A DNA stretch of 8,537 nt from NCBI GenBank assembly GCA_910585565.1, contig CAJUFC010000035.1, positions 1 to 8,537 of the forward strand. The letters run 5' to 3'. The notes beneath the pieces were generated by a model, which was not told the DNA's origin, did not search any database, and saw only the letters and a program-made list of their open reading frames with translations. This stretch comes from an uncultured Eggerthellaceae bacterium (lineage in GTDB: Bacteria; Actinomycetota; Coriobacteriia; Coriobacteriales; Eggerthellaceae). The translations under genes and the position numbers were made by a program. Positions 1 to 5,943 of this stretch are shown piece by piece; position 1 is the stretch's first letter; each line of letters begins with the position of its first letter.

Positions 1-23
1 CCAGGCCCGGTGCGCGCGCCGCG

Positions 24-1448
24 CTATGCCGTCTGCTTCACTTCCGCCTCGATGGGCTTGATTTCGGGATAGGTCTCGCCCGTGATGTCCGTCGGCCTGA
101 TCTCGACCACCGTGGCGCCCTCGTGCTCGGGCAGGTCGTACATGACGCCCTGCAGCACACGCTCGCAGATGGAGCGCAAGCCGCGCGCACCCGTGCCATG
201 CTCGACCGCCTCATGGGCGATCGCGCGCAGCGCGTCCTCCCCCATGACGAGCTCGGACCCCTCGATCTCGAACATCTTCCTGTACTGCTTGAGCAGCGCG
301 TTCTTGGGCTCCACGAGGATGCGCACCAGGTCGTCTTCGGTCAGCTCGTCCAGCGACGTGATGACGGGGATGCGCCCCACGAACTCGGGAATCATGCCAT
401 ACTTGTTGAGGTCTTCGGGCAGCACCTGGGCAAGCAGCTCGGCCTCGCGCTGCTTCTTGGACTCGGGCAGGTCGGAGGCAAAGCCTAAGCTGCTCGAGCC
501 GACGCGCTGGGCGATGATGTCAGCCAGTCCGACGAACGCGCCACCCAGGATGAACAAGATGTTCGTCGTGTCGATATGCAGAAGCTCCTGCTCGGGATGC
601 TTGCGGCCGCCCTGCGGCGGCACGCTGGCCTCGCAGCCCTCGACGATCTTGAGGAGCGACTGCTGCACGCCCTCGCCCGACACGTCGCGCGTGATGGAGA
701 GGTTTTCGGCCTTGCGCGCGATCTTGTCGATCTCGTCGATATAGACGATGCCGATGCTGGCCGAGTCGAGGTCGAAGTCGGCCGCCGTGATCAGCTTGAG
801 CAGGATGTTCTCGACGTCCTCGCCGACATAGCCTGCCTCGGTGAGCGTGGTGGCGTCCGCGATGCAGAACGGCACCTGCAGCGTGCGCGCGAGCGTCTGG
901 GCAAGAAGCGTCTTGCCCGAGCCGGTAGGCCCAAGCAGCATGATGTTGCTCTTGTCGATCTCGACGTCGTCTTCGCTCGTCGGGTCGAGCATGATGCGCT
1001 TGTAGTGGTTGTACACGGCGACGGAAAGCGCGCGCTTGGCCGCCTCCTGCCCGACGACGTGCTCGGACAGATGCGCATGCAGCTCGTGCGGCGTCGGCAG
1101 CGCTGAGAGCGCAGCGCGCCGCTTCTCCTCCACGTCATGCGCGTCCTCGATGTCGGCCATGACGCCGTCTTCGGTCACGTCGATGTCCACCTCGCCGCGA
1201 ACGCGCCCATGGCGCGCGCGGTGCTCGGGCTCGGGGGCGCGACCGTCGGCCTCGCCTTTCAGCATCTCTCGCTGCTGCAAGAACATGTCCTGCATCATCG
1301 CATCCGCGCACACCGCTATGCACTCGTCACATATATATATGCCGTTCGGCCCTTGAATCATCGAGTTGGCCTGCGATGAGTGCTTGCCGCAAAACGCGCA
1401 GTTGATCTCATCGTTTTCTATGAACGTTTCGTCTCTCATGTAGCGCAT
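24..1448 (-). CDS. clpX: ATP-dependent Clp protease ATP-binding subunit ClpX
   Basis: ClpX is the hexameric AAA+ unfoldase that recognises tagged substrates and threads them into ClpP in the cytoplasm. The 474-aa product begins with a zinc-binding domain (Cys17, Cys20, Cys40, Cys43, a CX2C-X19-CX2C pattern). Further on are Walker A GPTGSGKT (173-180), pore-1 loop GYVGED (206-211), Walker B VYIDEIDK (235-242), pore-2 region RDVSGEG (254-260), the ClpP-docking loop LGF (321-323, IGF in E. coli), the arginine finger in PEFVGRIPV (Arg359) and sensor-2 GARGLRS (420-426). It is about 50 residues longer than E. coli ClpX (424 aa). The excess lies in a charged, acidic linker at about 62-115, between the zinc domain and the AAA+ core. 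The start at 1448 has a weak purine-rich site (GAAGAGA) upstream; an in-frame ATG at 1439 is an alternative. It follows clpP by 91 bp. The family assignment is near certain and all catalytic motifs are intact. Confidence 0.98.
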   Translation of the reverse strand: MRYMRDETFIENDEINCAFCGKHSSQANSMIQGPNGIYICDECIAVCADAMMQDMFLQQREMLKGEADGRAPEPEHRARHGRVRGEVDIDVTEDGVMADIEDAHDVEEKRRAALSALPTPHELHAHLSEHVVGQEAAKRALSVAVYNHYKRIMLDPTSEDDVEIDKSNIMLLGPTGSGKTLLAQTLARTLQVPFCIADATTLTEAGYVGEDVENILLKLITAADFDLDSASIGIVYIDEIDKIARKAENLSITRDVSGEGVQQSLLKIVEGCEASVPPQGGRKHPEQELLHIDTTNILFILGGAFVGLADIIAQRVGSSSLGFASDLPESKKQREAELLAQVLPEDLNKYGMIPEFVGRIPVITSLDELTEDDLVRILVEPKNALLKQYRKMFEIEGSELVMGEDALRAIAHEAVEHGTGARGLRSICERVLQGVMYDLPEHEGATVVEIRPTDITGETYPEIKPIEAEVKQTA

Positions 1449-1486
1449 CTTCGATCTCTTCGGTTACGAAATAGTGAAAGTATAAG

Positions 1487-1517
1487 AGAAAAGGCGACTG
1501 CAAGAGCCGCCTTTTCT
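1487..1517 (-). terminator. Hairpin between clpP and clpX, probable terminator or attenuator
   Basis: A perfect 10-bp stem (AGAAAAGGCG at 1487-1496 pairs with CGCCTTTTCT at 1508-1517) encloses an 11-nt loop. On the minus strand it follows the clpP stop by about 22 nt, and the 3' arm ends in CTTTTCTCTTAT, a U-rich exit typical of intrinsic terminators. It could end or attenuate clpP transcripts before clpX. That would give clpX lower or separate expression. A TATACT on the minus strand at 1484-1479, just beyond the hairpin, could be a -10 box for clpX, but I see no convincing -35. Confidence 0.55.
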
Positions 1518-1539
1518 GGCAAAGCGATGAGAGGGCAGG

Positions 1540-2169
1540 CTACTCCCCGTGACGAGAGATGATCTCGTCGACGAGGCCGTACTCCTTGGCCTCTTCTGCC
1601 GTCATGTAGTTGTCGCGCTCCGTGTCGTCCTGGATGCGCTCGATCGACTGCCCGGTGTTCTCGGAGAGAATCTTGTTCAGGCGCTTGCGGGTCTTGAGCA
1701 TGAAGTCCGCCACGATGGCGATCTCGGTCTGCTGGCCCTGCGCGCCGCCAAGCGGCTGATGGATGAGCACCATCGAGTTGGGCAGGCAGAAGCGCTTGCC
1801 CTTGGCGCCGCTCGACAGCAGCACCGCAGCCATGGAGGCGCACTCGCCGATGCAGATGGTAGACACGTCGCACTTGATGAAGTTCATCGTGTCCAGGATG
1901 CCCAGCCCTGCCGTCACGCTGCCGCCCGGCGAGTTGATGTAGAGCGAGATGTCCTTGTCAGGGTCGGCCGACTCGAGGTGCAGCATCTGGGCTACCACCG
2001 AGTTGGCGACATGGTCGTCGATCTGCTCGCCCAGAAAGATGATGCGGTCGTTCAGCAGGCGAGAGTAGATGTCGTAGCTGCGCTCGCCGCGCGGCGACTG
2101 CTCGATGACGTAGGGAATGAGCGCCCCCTGCGGACGGGCGATGTCGTAGTTTGCTCTCTGAAGGCTCAT
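1540..2169 (-). CDS. clpP: ATP-dependent Clp protease proteolytic subunit ClpP
   Basis: ClpP is the serine-protease subunit that forms the tetradecameric barrel and degrades chains delivered by ClpX or ClpC/ClpA. The 209-aa product has the expected family length. The catalytic triad is visible: Ser112 in GECASMAA, His137 in LIHQPLGG, and Asp182 in QDDTERD. The oxyanion-region motif INSPGGSV (78-85) and the C-terminal EEAKEYGLVDEI are also present. The start at 2169 is well supported by AAGGAG seven nucleotides upstream. It lies 83 bp downstream of tig and 91 bp upstream of clpX, the classic tig-clpP-clpX order. Only one clpP is seen here, unlike the tandem clpP1-clpP2 of many actinobacteria; a second copy elsewhere cannot be excluded. 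One oddity is a cysteine two residues before the nucleophile, where alanine is common. Confidence 0.98.
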   Translation of the reverse strand: MSLQRANYDIARPQGALIPYVIEQSPRGERSYDIYSRLLNDRIIFLGEQIDDHVANSVVAQMLHLESADPDKDISLYINSPGGSVTAGLGILDTMNFIKCDVSTICIGECASMAAVLLSSGAKGKRFCLPNSMVLIHQPLGGAQGQQTEIAIVADFMLKTRKRLNKILSENTGQSIERIQDDTERDNYMTAEEAKEYGLVDEIISRHGE

Positions 2170-2183
2170 ACGTGATCTCCTTA

Positions 2184-2207
2184 GCTTCCGAAACTGTTTT
2201 CGGAAGC
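2184..2207 (-). promoter_or_regulatory. Perfect inverted repeat before the clpP ribosome binding site
   Basis: GCTTCCGAAA (2184-2193) and TTTCGGAAGC (2198-2207) form a perfect 10-bp stem with a 4-nt spacer. In the clpP direction it ends four nucleotides before the AAGGAG that serves clpP. No U-tract follows it, so it does not look like a terminator. A possible -10 hexamer TATGAT (minus strand, 2213-2208) abuts the repeat. This would place transcription initiation inside it, as for a repressor operator. As RNA it would be a 5' or intercistronic stabilising hairpin. The sequence does not match the CIRCE (HrcA), CtsR or ClgR consensus as I know them. The structure is certain; the function is inferred. 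Confidence 0.5.
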
Positions 2208-2252
2208 ATCATACATTTGTTTTATCGAAAACGCGACCGGGACACAAAAATA

Positions 2253-3578
2253 CTACTTGTCCTGGGAGGTGAGATCCACCTCGGTGACCTCGGCCTTGTC
2301 CATGACGTCCTCCATCGCCTTGCGGCGCATGATGCCCTCGCGCAGCAGATAGAGACGCCCAGCCCGGCGCCACTCCTCTTCCATCTTCTTGGGGTTCTCG
2401 ACGCCGGCACGCTCGAACTCGAGGGAAACATCAGCGTCTGTCACCTCGATGCCATGCTTGCGAGCCCATGCGTCCAGCGCGAGCTGTTGTTTGGCCTCGT
2501 CCTGCGCCTGCATCTTGATGTCCTTCTTGAACTGGTCGGAGTCGATGCCGCGCGAGGCCAGATAGGCGTCGAACGACACGCCCTGGCGCTGCAGCTGCTG
2601 GAAGAAGTCCTGCAGCAGCTCCGACTCGGCCTCCTCGGCCATGTCGTCAGGCACGTCGTCTTCCACGCGCTCGACCAGCTTGGCGGCACACGCGTTCTCC
2701 TTGATGCGCGGGATCACCGCGTCCTTCTGCTCCGTGATGCTCTTCTCGATGTCGCCCTTGAGGCTGTCCACCGTATCGAAGCCGAACGTGTCCTTGACCC
2801 ACTCGTCGGTGAGCTCGGGAGTATGCTTCGTCTTCACGACGCTGCACGTGACCTCGAAGTTGACCGTCTGTCCAGCCAGGTCGGAGAGGAGCACTGCCGA
2901 CTCGCCCTCGGGAATGTCGAGCGAGAACGTCTTGGTCTCGTCCTTCTTCATGCCCAGCACCTCGCGGTCGAACGCCTCGGAGAAGAGGCCCCCTGCCGGC
3001 ACGAAGAAGCGCGCGTCGCTGGTGAGGGCCGCGATCTCGCTGCCGTCTTCCTTGGTCGCCTTCATCTTGAGGTCGGCATACTTGTCCTCGGTCAGCACCG
3101 AGGACGAATCATCGTTGTCATACGTCTCGTAGTGGCGCATGAGAGCCTCGACCTCGTTGTCGACCTCGGCCTCGGTGGCACCCGCCGGCGGCAGCTCGAT
3201 CTGCACCGGCTCGTACGACGTCAGCTCGACTTCCGGCTTCATCCCCACCGTGAACTCGAACGTGAATGCCTCGCCAGGCACGACGGGGTCGGGGTTGCCG
3301 AAGTCAGGAGAGCCCACCGGGAAGAGGCGCTGGCACTCGACGGCCTCGGGGTAAGCGTCGTTGATCACGTCCTCGGTCACCTGCGCCAGCACGGTCTCGC
3401 GACCAACTGCGTTGTCGATGACCGCCCGTGGAGCTTTGCCCCTCCTGAACCCCGGGAAATTGTACTTCCCGGCAAACTCCCGATAGACGCGCTTGACCTT
3501 CTCGTCGACCGCCTTTGCATCTACCGTGACGGTGACCTTGGTCTTGTTGCCATCCAGGATCTCGACTGATGATTCCAC
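2253..3578 (-). CDS. tig: Trigger factor, ribosome-associated chaperone
   Basis: Trigger factor binds near ribosomal protein L23 at the exit tunnel and shelters nascent polypeptides. The ribosome-docking signature GFRRGKAP is clear. A central region stands where the FKBP-like prolyl isomerase domain normally sits, and a long charged, helix-rich C-terminal chaperone domain follows. I chose the GTG at 3578 over the ATG at 3596 for three reasons. The stretch AAGGAAGAGG lies just upstream of it. The ATG at 3596 has no usable ribosome binding site. From the GTG, the signature falls at residues 43-50, exactly as in E. coli trigger factor. The product is then 441 aa (447 from the ATG), close to the family's usual length of about 430. 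The PPIase region (about 145-245) lacks the usual conserved pattern (IDF..G, then IPGFE) and looks degenerate, so isomerase activity is doubtful. It is the first gene of the tig-clpP-clpX cluster. Confidence 0.95.
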   Translation of the reverse strand: MESSVEILDGNKTKVTVTVDAKAVDEKVKRVYREFAGKYNFPGFRRGKAPRAVIDNAVGRETVLAQVTEDVINDAYPEAVECQRLFPVGSPDFGNPDPVVPGEAFTFEFTVGMKPEVELTSYEPVQIELPPAGATEAEVDNEVEALMRHYETYDNDDSSSVLTEDKYADLKMKATKEDGSEIAALTSDARFFVPAGGLFSEAFDREVLGMKKDETKTFSLDIPEGESAVLLSDLAGQTVNFEVTCSVVKTKHTPELTDEWVKDTFGFDTVDSLKGDIEKSITEQKDAVIPRIKENACAAKLVERVEDDVPDDMAEEAESELLQDFFQQLQRQGVSFDAYLASRGIDSDQFKKDIKMQAQDEAKQQLALDAWARKHGIEVTDADVSLEFERAGVENPKKMEEEWRRAGRLYLLREGIMRRKAMEDVMDKAEVTEVDLTSQDK

Positions 3579-3723
3579 AGCTTCCTCTTCCTTCATTTCC
3601 GGTATGCCGCACGCCCCGCTTCGGCCGCGCCTTGCGAGCGCTCGGCAGTGCGATTCAGATGGTGCAATATGGTATCATAAGCTCTCGTTTGCGCCCGTAG
3701 CGGCGCTGCGATTTCGAAGCCGT
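3579..3723. promoter_or_regulatory. Divergent promoter region between tig and tRNA-Leu
   Basis: This gap separates two outward-facing genes, so it should carry promoters for both tig (minus) and the tRNA (plus). An AT-rich island stands out at about 3665-3680, containing TATCAT on the plus strand (3673-3678) and TATGAT on the minus strand (3679-3674), each a plausible -10 hexamer. No good -35 match sits at 16-18 bp on either strand. The promoter assignment therefore rests mostly on gene orientation. Confidence 0.35.
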
Positions 3724-3808
3724 GCGGGCGTGGCGGAATTGGCAGACGCGCCAGATTTAGGTTCTGGTGGGGAAACTCGTGAAGGTTCAAGTCCTTTCGC
3801 CCGCACCA
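3724..3808 (+). tRNA. tRNA-Leu (anticodon UAG)
   Basis: The sequence folds as a complete tRNA. The acceptor stem is GCGGGCG (3724-3730) with CGCCCGC (3798-3804), followed by discriminator A3805 and an encoded CCA (3806-3808). The D-stem is GCG/CGC (3733-3735, 3747-3749) around a loop containing GG. The anticodon stem is CCAGA/TCTGG (3751-3755, 3763-3767) with the seven-base loop TTTAGGT and anticodon TAG at 3758-3760. The variable arm is long (3768-3780), as expected for class II tRNALeu. The T-stem (3781-3785, 3793-3797) closes a TTCAAGT loop and has one G-U pair. The UAG anticodon reads CUA and, by wobble, other CUN leucine codons. Confidence 0.97.
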
Positions 3809-3819
3809 TTCTCGTGACC

Positions 3820-3858
3820 CAGGTCAGTCCCCATAAAGGAGCTGACCTGTTCTGTTTT
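3820..3858 (+). terminator. Intrinsic terminator after tRNA-Leu
   Basis: CAGGTCAG (3820-3827) pairs perfectly with CTGACCTG (3842-3849) across a 14-nt loop, and TTCTGTTTTCT follows immediately. It begins 12 nt after the tRNA CCA end, where a tRNA transcript would be expected to stop. The T-run is interrupted, so some read-through into the small gene downstream is possible. Confidence 0.65.
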
Positions 3859-3913
3859 CTGGGCAAGGTGGAGCAAATCCGGAGCAAGACGACTACGCAA
3901 AGGAGATTCTATT

Positions 3914-4153
3914 ATGTCCAAACAGATGCCATCTGTGGAGTTCCAGCTTGCAACGCAAGCCGAAGAAATCGCATTCAGCACCAGACATCTGACAGCGACC
4001 CTTGCCTGCATCGCAGAAAGCATGGAGATCGGAAGCGTTGAGGCCGACGCCCTCTTCGCCGCCAGAGAATATGCCGAAAACATCACGCATCGCATCCACG
4101 AGCACTCGGAGGCCCTCTACGATTATGCCAAAATAATGCGCAGCCCTGGGTGA
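3914..4153 (+). CDS. Small hypothetical protein, 79 aa, helix-rich
   Basis: I do not recognise this protein. It is probably a real gene: AAAGGAG sits eight nucleotides before the ATG, and a textbook intrinsic terminator follows 35 bp after the stop. The 79-residue product has no signal peptide or membrane segment. It looks all-helical, with a heptad-like distribution of Ala, Ile and Leu and many charged residues (for example AEEIAFSTRHL and AREYAENITHRIHEHSEAL). It has one cysteine and no evident metal-binding motif. Such small helical proteins often act in protein-protein contact or dimerisation, but nothing here identifies a function. It lies between tRNA-Leu and sstT, separated from both by terminators, so it appears to be a single-gene unit. 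No clear promoter is visible in 3850-3900, and it may rely on read-through from the tRNA. Confidence 0.7.
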   Translation: MSKQMPSVEFQLATQAEEIAFSTRHLTATLACIAESMEIGSVEADALFAAREYAENITHRIHEHSEALYDYAKIMRSPG

Positions 4154-4187
4154 ACGAGGCAAGTCGCGCTCTTTCGCCCAGCCGCCG

Positions 4188-4219
4188 GCGCCCCCAGCCT
4201 GATGCTGGGGGCGCTTTTT
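4188..4219 (+). terminator. Strong intrinsic terminator after the small gene
   Basis: An 11-bp perfect GC-rich stem (GCGCCCCCAGC at 4188-4198 with GCTGGGGGCGC at 4204-4214) closes a 5-nt loop and is followed by five T residues, then CTTC. This is the best rho-independent terminator in the window. It separates the small gene from sstT, which must therefore have its own promoter within about 4220-4340. Confidence 0.93.
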
Positions 4220-4351
4220 CTTCAGCATTCCTGCCCCTTCCCTCTTCGTGGCGTCTTCATGGTGCCGCTCGCTCTAATTGTGCGAGGTGGGCGGCGTCTT
4301 TGGACTATCATTGCTCTCATTGTCGTATTCATACTGATTGGGAGTTACAAC

Positions 4352-5713
4352 ATGGCAATGCCGAAGGTTTTGCGAAAGTATACAGAGGTCAGCCTGATCA
4401 AGAGGATCCTCGTCGGGCTGGTGATCGGCGCCGTGCTGGCGCTAGCTATCCCTGCGGGAAGCGAAGGCGTGCTTGGCGGCGTCAGCGAGTTCATCACGCT
4501 TCTGGGCACGATATTCGTCAACGCGCTCAAGGCGGTGGCGCCCATCCTCGTGTTCTTCCTCGTCATCAGCGCCCTTGAGAACGCCAAGGCTGCCGGAGCC
4601 ATGCGGCTCGTCATCGTGCTGTACATCATCGGCACGTTCGTGGCCGCTGTGGTCGCCGTCATCGGCTCGTTCATCTTCCCGATAGAGCTCACGCTCGTGC
4701 CGAACCCCGAGACCGACAATGCGTCCCCCTCGGGCGTGGGCGAGGTGCTGACCACGCTCATCCTCAACATCGTCTCCAACCCGGTAGGCGCGCTGACCAA
4801 TGCCAACTACCTGGGCATCCTCGCCTGGGCGGTGCTGCTGGGCGTGGCGCTGCGCAAGGCCTCGCAGAACGTCAAGGACGTGTTCACCGCCATCTCCGAT
4901 GCGGTCGCGACCGTCGTGCGCTGGATCATCAACCTGGCGCCGTTCGGCATCCTGGGCCTCGTGTACGCCTCTGTCGCCGACAGCGGGCTTTCGATCTTCG
5001 TCGAGTACGGGCAGCTCATCTTGCTGCTCGTCGGCATCATGCTCATCATCGCCTTGGGCACCAACCCGCTCATCGTCTTCATCTGCACGCGGAGAAACCC
5101 CTATCCGCTCGTGCTGCGGTGCCTGAAGGACTCGGGCCTGACGGCGTTTTTCACCCGCAGCTCTGCTGCCAACATCCCGGTCAACATGGAGCTGTGCCGC
5201 AAGCTGGGACTGGACAAGGACAACTATTCTGTCTCCATTCCGCTGGGCGCCACGATCAACATGGGGGGCGCTGCGGTCACCATCACGGTCATGGCCATGG
5301 CTGCCTGCCACACCCTCGGCATCTCCATCGACCCGGTGACGGCCGTGCTTTTGAGCGTGCTGGCTGCAGTGAGCGCATGCGGCGCCTCGGGCGTTGCGGG
5401 CGGCTCACTTCTGCTCATCCCGCTTGCGTGCTCGCTGTTCGGCATCTCGAACGACATCGCCATGCAGGTGGTGGGCATCGGATTCATCATCGGCGTCATC
5501 CAAGACTCCTGCGAGACGGCCCTCAACTCGTCGTCTGACGTGCTGTTCACGGCCACCTCCGAGTATCGCCGCATGATCGCCGAGGGACGCGAGGTGCGCA
5601 TGGGTCACGACGCGTTCTCGGCTGACGACCTGGGAGACCTGGAGAAGTACCAGGCCATGGACGCAGCGGAAGAGATCGTCGACGAGGTGATTGATCCTTC
5701 ATCAGTGAAATAG
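4352..5713 (+). CDS. sstT: Serine/threonine:sodium symporter SstT
   Basis: SstT takes up L-serine and L-threonine with sodium across the cytoplasmic membrane and belongs to the dicarboxylate/amino acid:cation symporter (GltPh-like) family. The 453-aa product matches the E. coli protein (414 aa) closely as I recall it. It has the serine-rich hairpin FFTRSSAANIPVNM (266-279), SIPLGATINMGGAAVTIT (295-312, equivalent to the NMDGT cation-binding helix), the second hairpin CGASGVAGGSLLLIPLAC (343-360), and DSCETALNSSSDVLFT (385-400). Several hydrophobic helices precede these. The start at 4352 has GGGAG seven nucleotides upstream. The frame is open further upstream, but that would begin inside the preceding terminator. 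About 45 mostly acidic residues after the last conserved block are not expected from the E. coli protein. It is transcribed alone. Confidence 0.96.
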   Translation: MAMPKVLRKYTEVSLIKRILVGLVIGAVLALAIPAGSEGVLGGVSEFITLLGTIFVNALKAVAPILVFFLVISALENAKAAGAMRLVIVLYIIGTFVAAVVAVIGSFIFPIELTLVPNPETDNASPSGVGEVLTTLILNIVSNPVGALTNANYLGILAWAVLLGVALRKASQNVKDVFTAISDAVATVVRWIINLAPFGILGLVYASVADSGLSIFVEYGQLILLLVGIMLIIALGTNPLIVFICTRRNPYPLVLRCLKDSGLTAFFTRSSAANIPVNMELCRKLGLDKDNYSVSIPLGATINMGGAAVTITVMAMAACHTLGISIDPVTAVLLSVLAAVSACGASGVAGGSLLLIPLACSLFGISNDIAMQVVGIGFIIGVIQDSCETALNSSSDVLFTATSEYRRMIAEGREVRMGHDAFSADDLGDLEKYQAMDAAEEIVDEVIDPSSVK

Positions 5714-5736
5714 CTTACTGGTTGATAGCGCTTGGG

Positions 5737-5841
5737 GGTCCGCCCCGGCGGCGCGTTTTCAGTCCACGCGATTCTGGTTCGAGCCGAGGTCTCTCGCGCA
5801 AAATCGCCTCACGGACCTAAAGCGCGCCGCCGGGGCGGACC
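5737..5841. repeat. Long imperfect palindrome between convergent genes
   Basis: Two 19-bp perfect inverted arms, GGTCCGCCCCGGCGGCGCG at 5737-5755 and its reverse complement at 5823-5841, flank a 67-bp centre. The centre also pairs: GTCC (5762-5765) with GGAC (5813-5816), and GCGATT (5768-5773) with AATCGC (5802-5807). The whole element could fold into one extended hairpin of roughly 105 nt on either strand. It sits between the ends of sstT and the helicase gene, so it may act as a bidirectional terminator. Its length and inner structure also fit an extragenic palindromic repeat, a small non-autonomous element or a structured RNA. No T-run flanks the outer arms. Confidence 0.75.
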
Positions 5842-5887
5842 TGTATCTTTATGCCTATAGCTTTTGACCGTAAGCGGTTGGAGGCCT

Positions 5888-5908
5888 TGGCTGCAGCCAG
5901 CCGGCTGG
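5888..5908 (-). terminator. Overlapping 12-bp palindromes downstream of the helicase gene
   Basis: TGGCTGCAGCCA (5888-5899) and CCAGCCGGCTGG (5897-5908) are perfect palindromes sharing three bases. They lie 36 bp beyond the stop of the minus-strand helicase-nuclease gene. They could form mutually exclusive small hairpins that contribute to transcription ending, but no U-tract follows on the minus strand. This is a weak call. Confidence 0.25.
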
Positions 5909-5943
5909 GTGTCGTCTTCGATTTTGAATTTGGAGCGGCAGGG

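Noticed and set aside
2151..3569. Long open frame (472 codons) on the plus strand, antisense to tig
   Set aside because: It is exactly opposite tig, has low-complexity Leu/Arg/Asp/His-rich composition typical of the complement of GC-rich codons, and has no ribosome binding site. It is a shadow frame.
3724..3860. tRNA-Leu 3' end as an integration (att) site for a mobile element
   Set aside because: No integrase gene and no second copy of the tRNA 3' end are present in the window. The inverted repeat after the tRNA fits a terminator.
3870..3887. Direct repeat GGAGCAA twice, 11 bp apart, upstream of the small gene
   Set aside because: It is only 7 bp long and purine-rich, and could occur by chance. 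There is no accompanying promoter to make it an activator site.
4300..4335. Candidate sstT promoter TTGGAC with TATTCA or CATACT
   Set aside because: The spacings are 20 and 24 bp, outside the normal 16-18 bp. A promoter must be here because of the upstream terminator, but I cannot place it.
4202..4351. In-frame upstream extension of sstT encoding a hydrophobic, membrane-like stretch (LWTIIALIVVFILIGSYN)
   Set aside because: The first ATG of the extension lies in the terminator loop and stem, and the ATG at 4259 has no ribosome binding site. The ATG at 4352 has GGGAG at proper spacing and fits the family N-terminus. The hydrophobic reading is probably a by-product of T-rich promoter DNA.
4442..5311. 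289-codon minus-strand frame opposite sstT
   Set aside because: The product is dominated by Asp, Glu, His, Arg and Gly, as expected from the complement of a GC-rich membrane-protein gene. sstT has full family support on the other strand.
5776..5785. GGTTCGAGCC in the palindrome centre resembling a tRNA T-arm
   Set aside because: The flanking bases do not form the rest of a T-stem, anticodon arm or acceptor stem, so this is not a tRNA or tRNA fragment.
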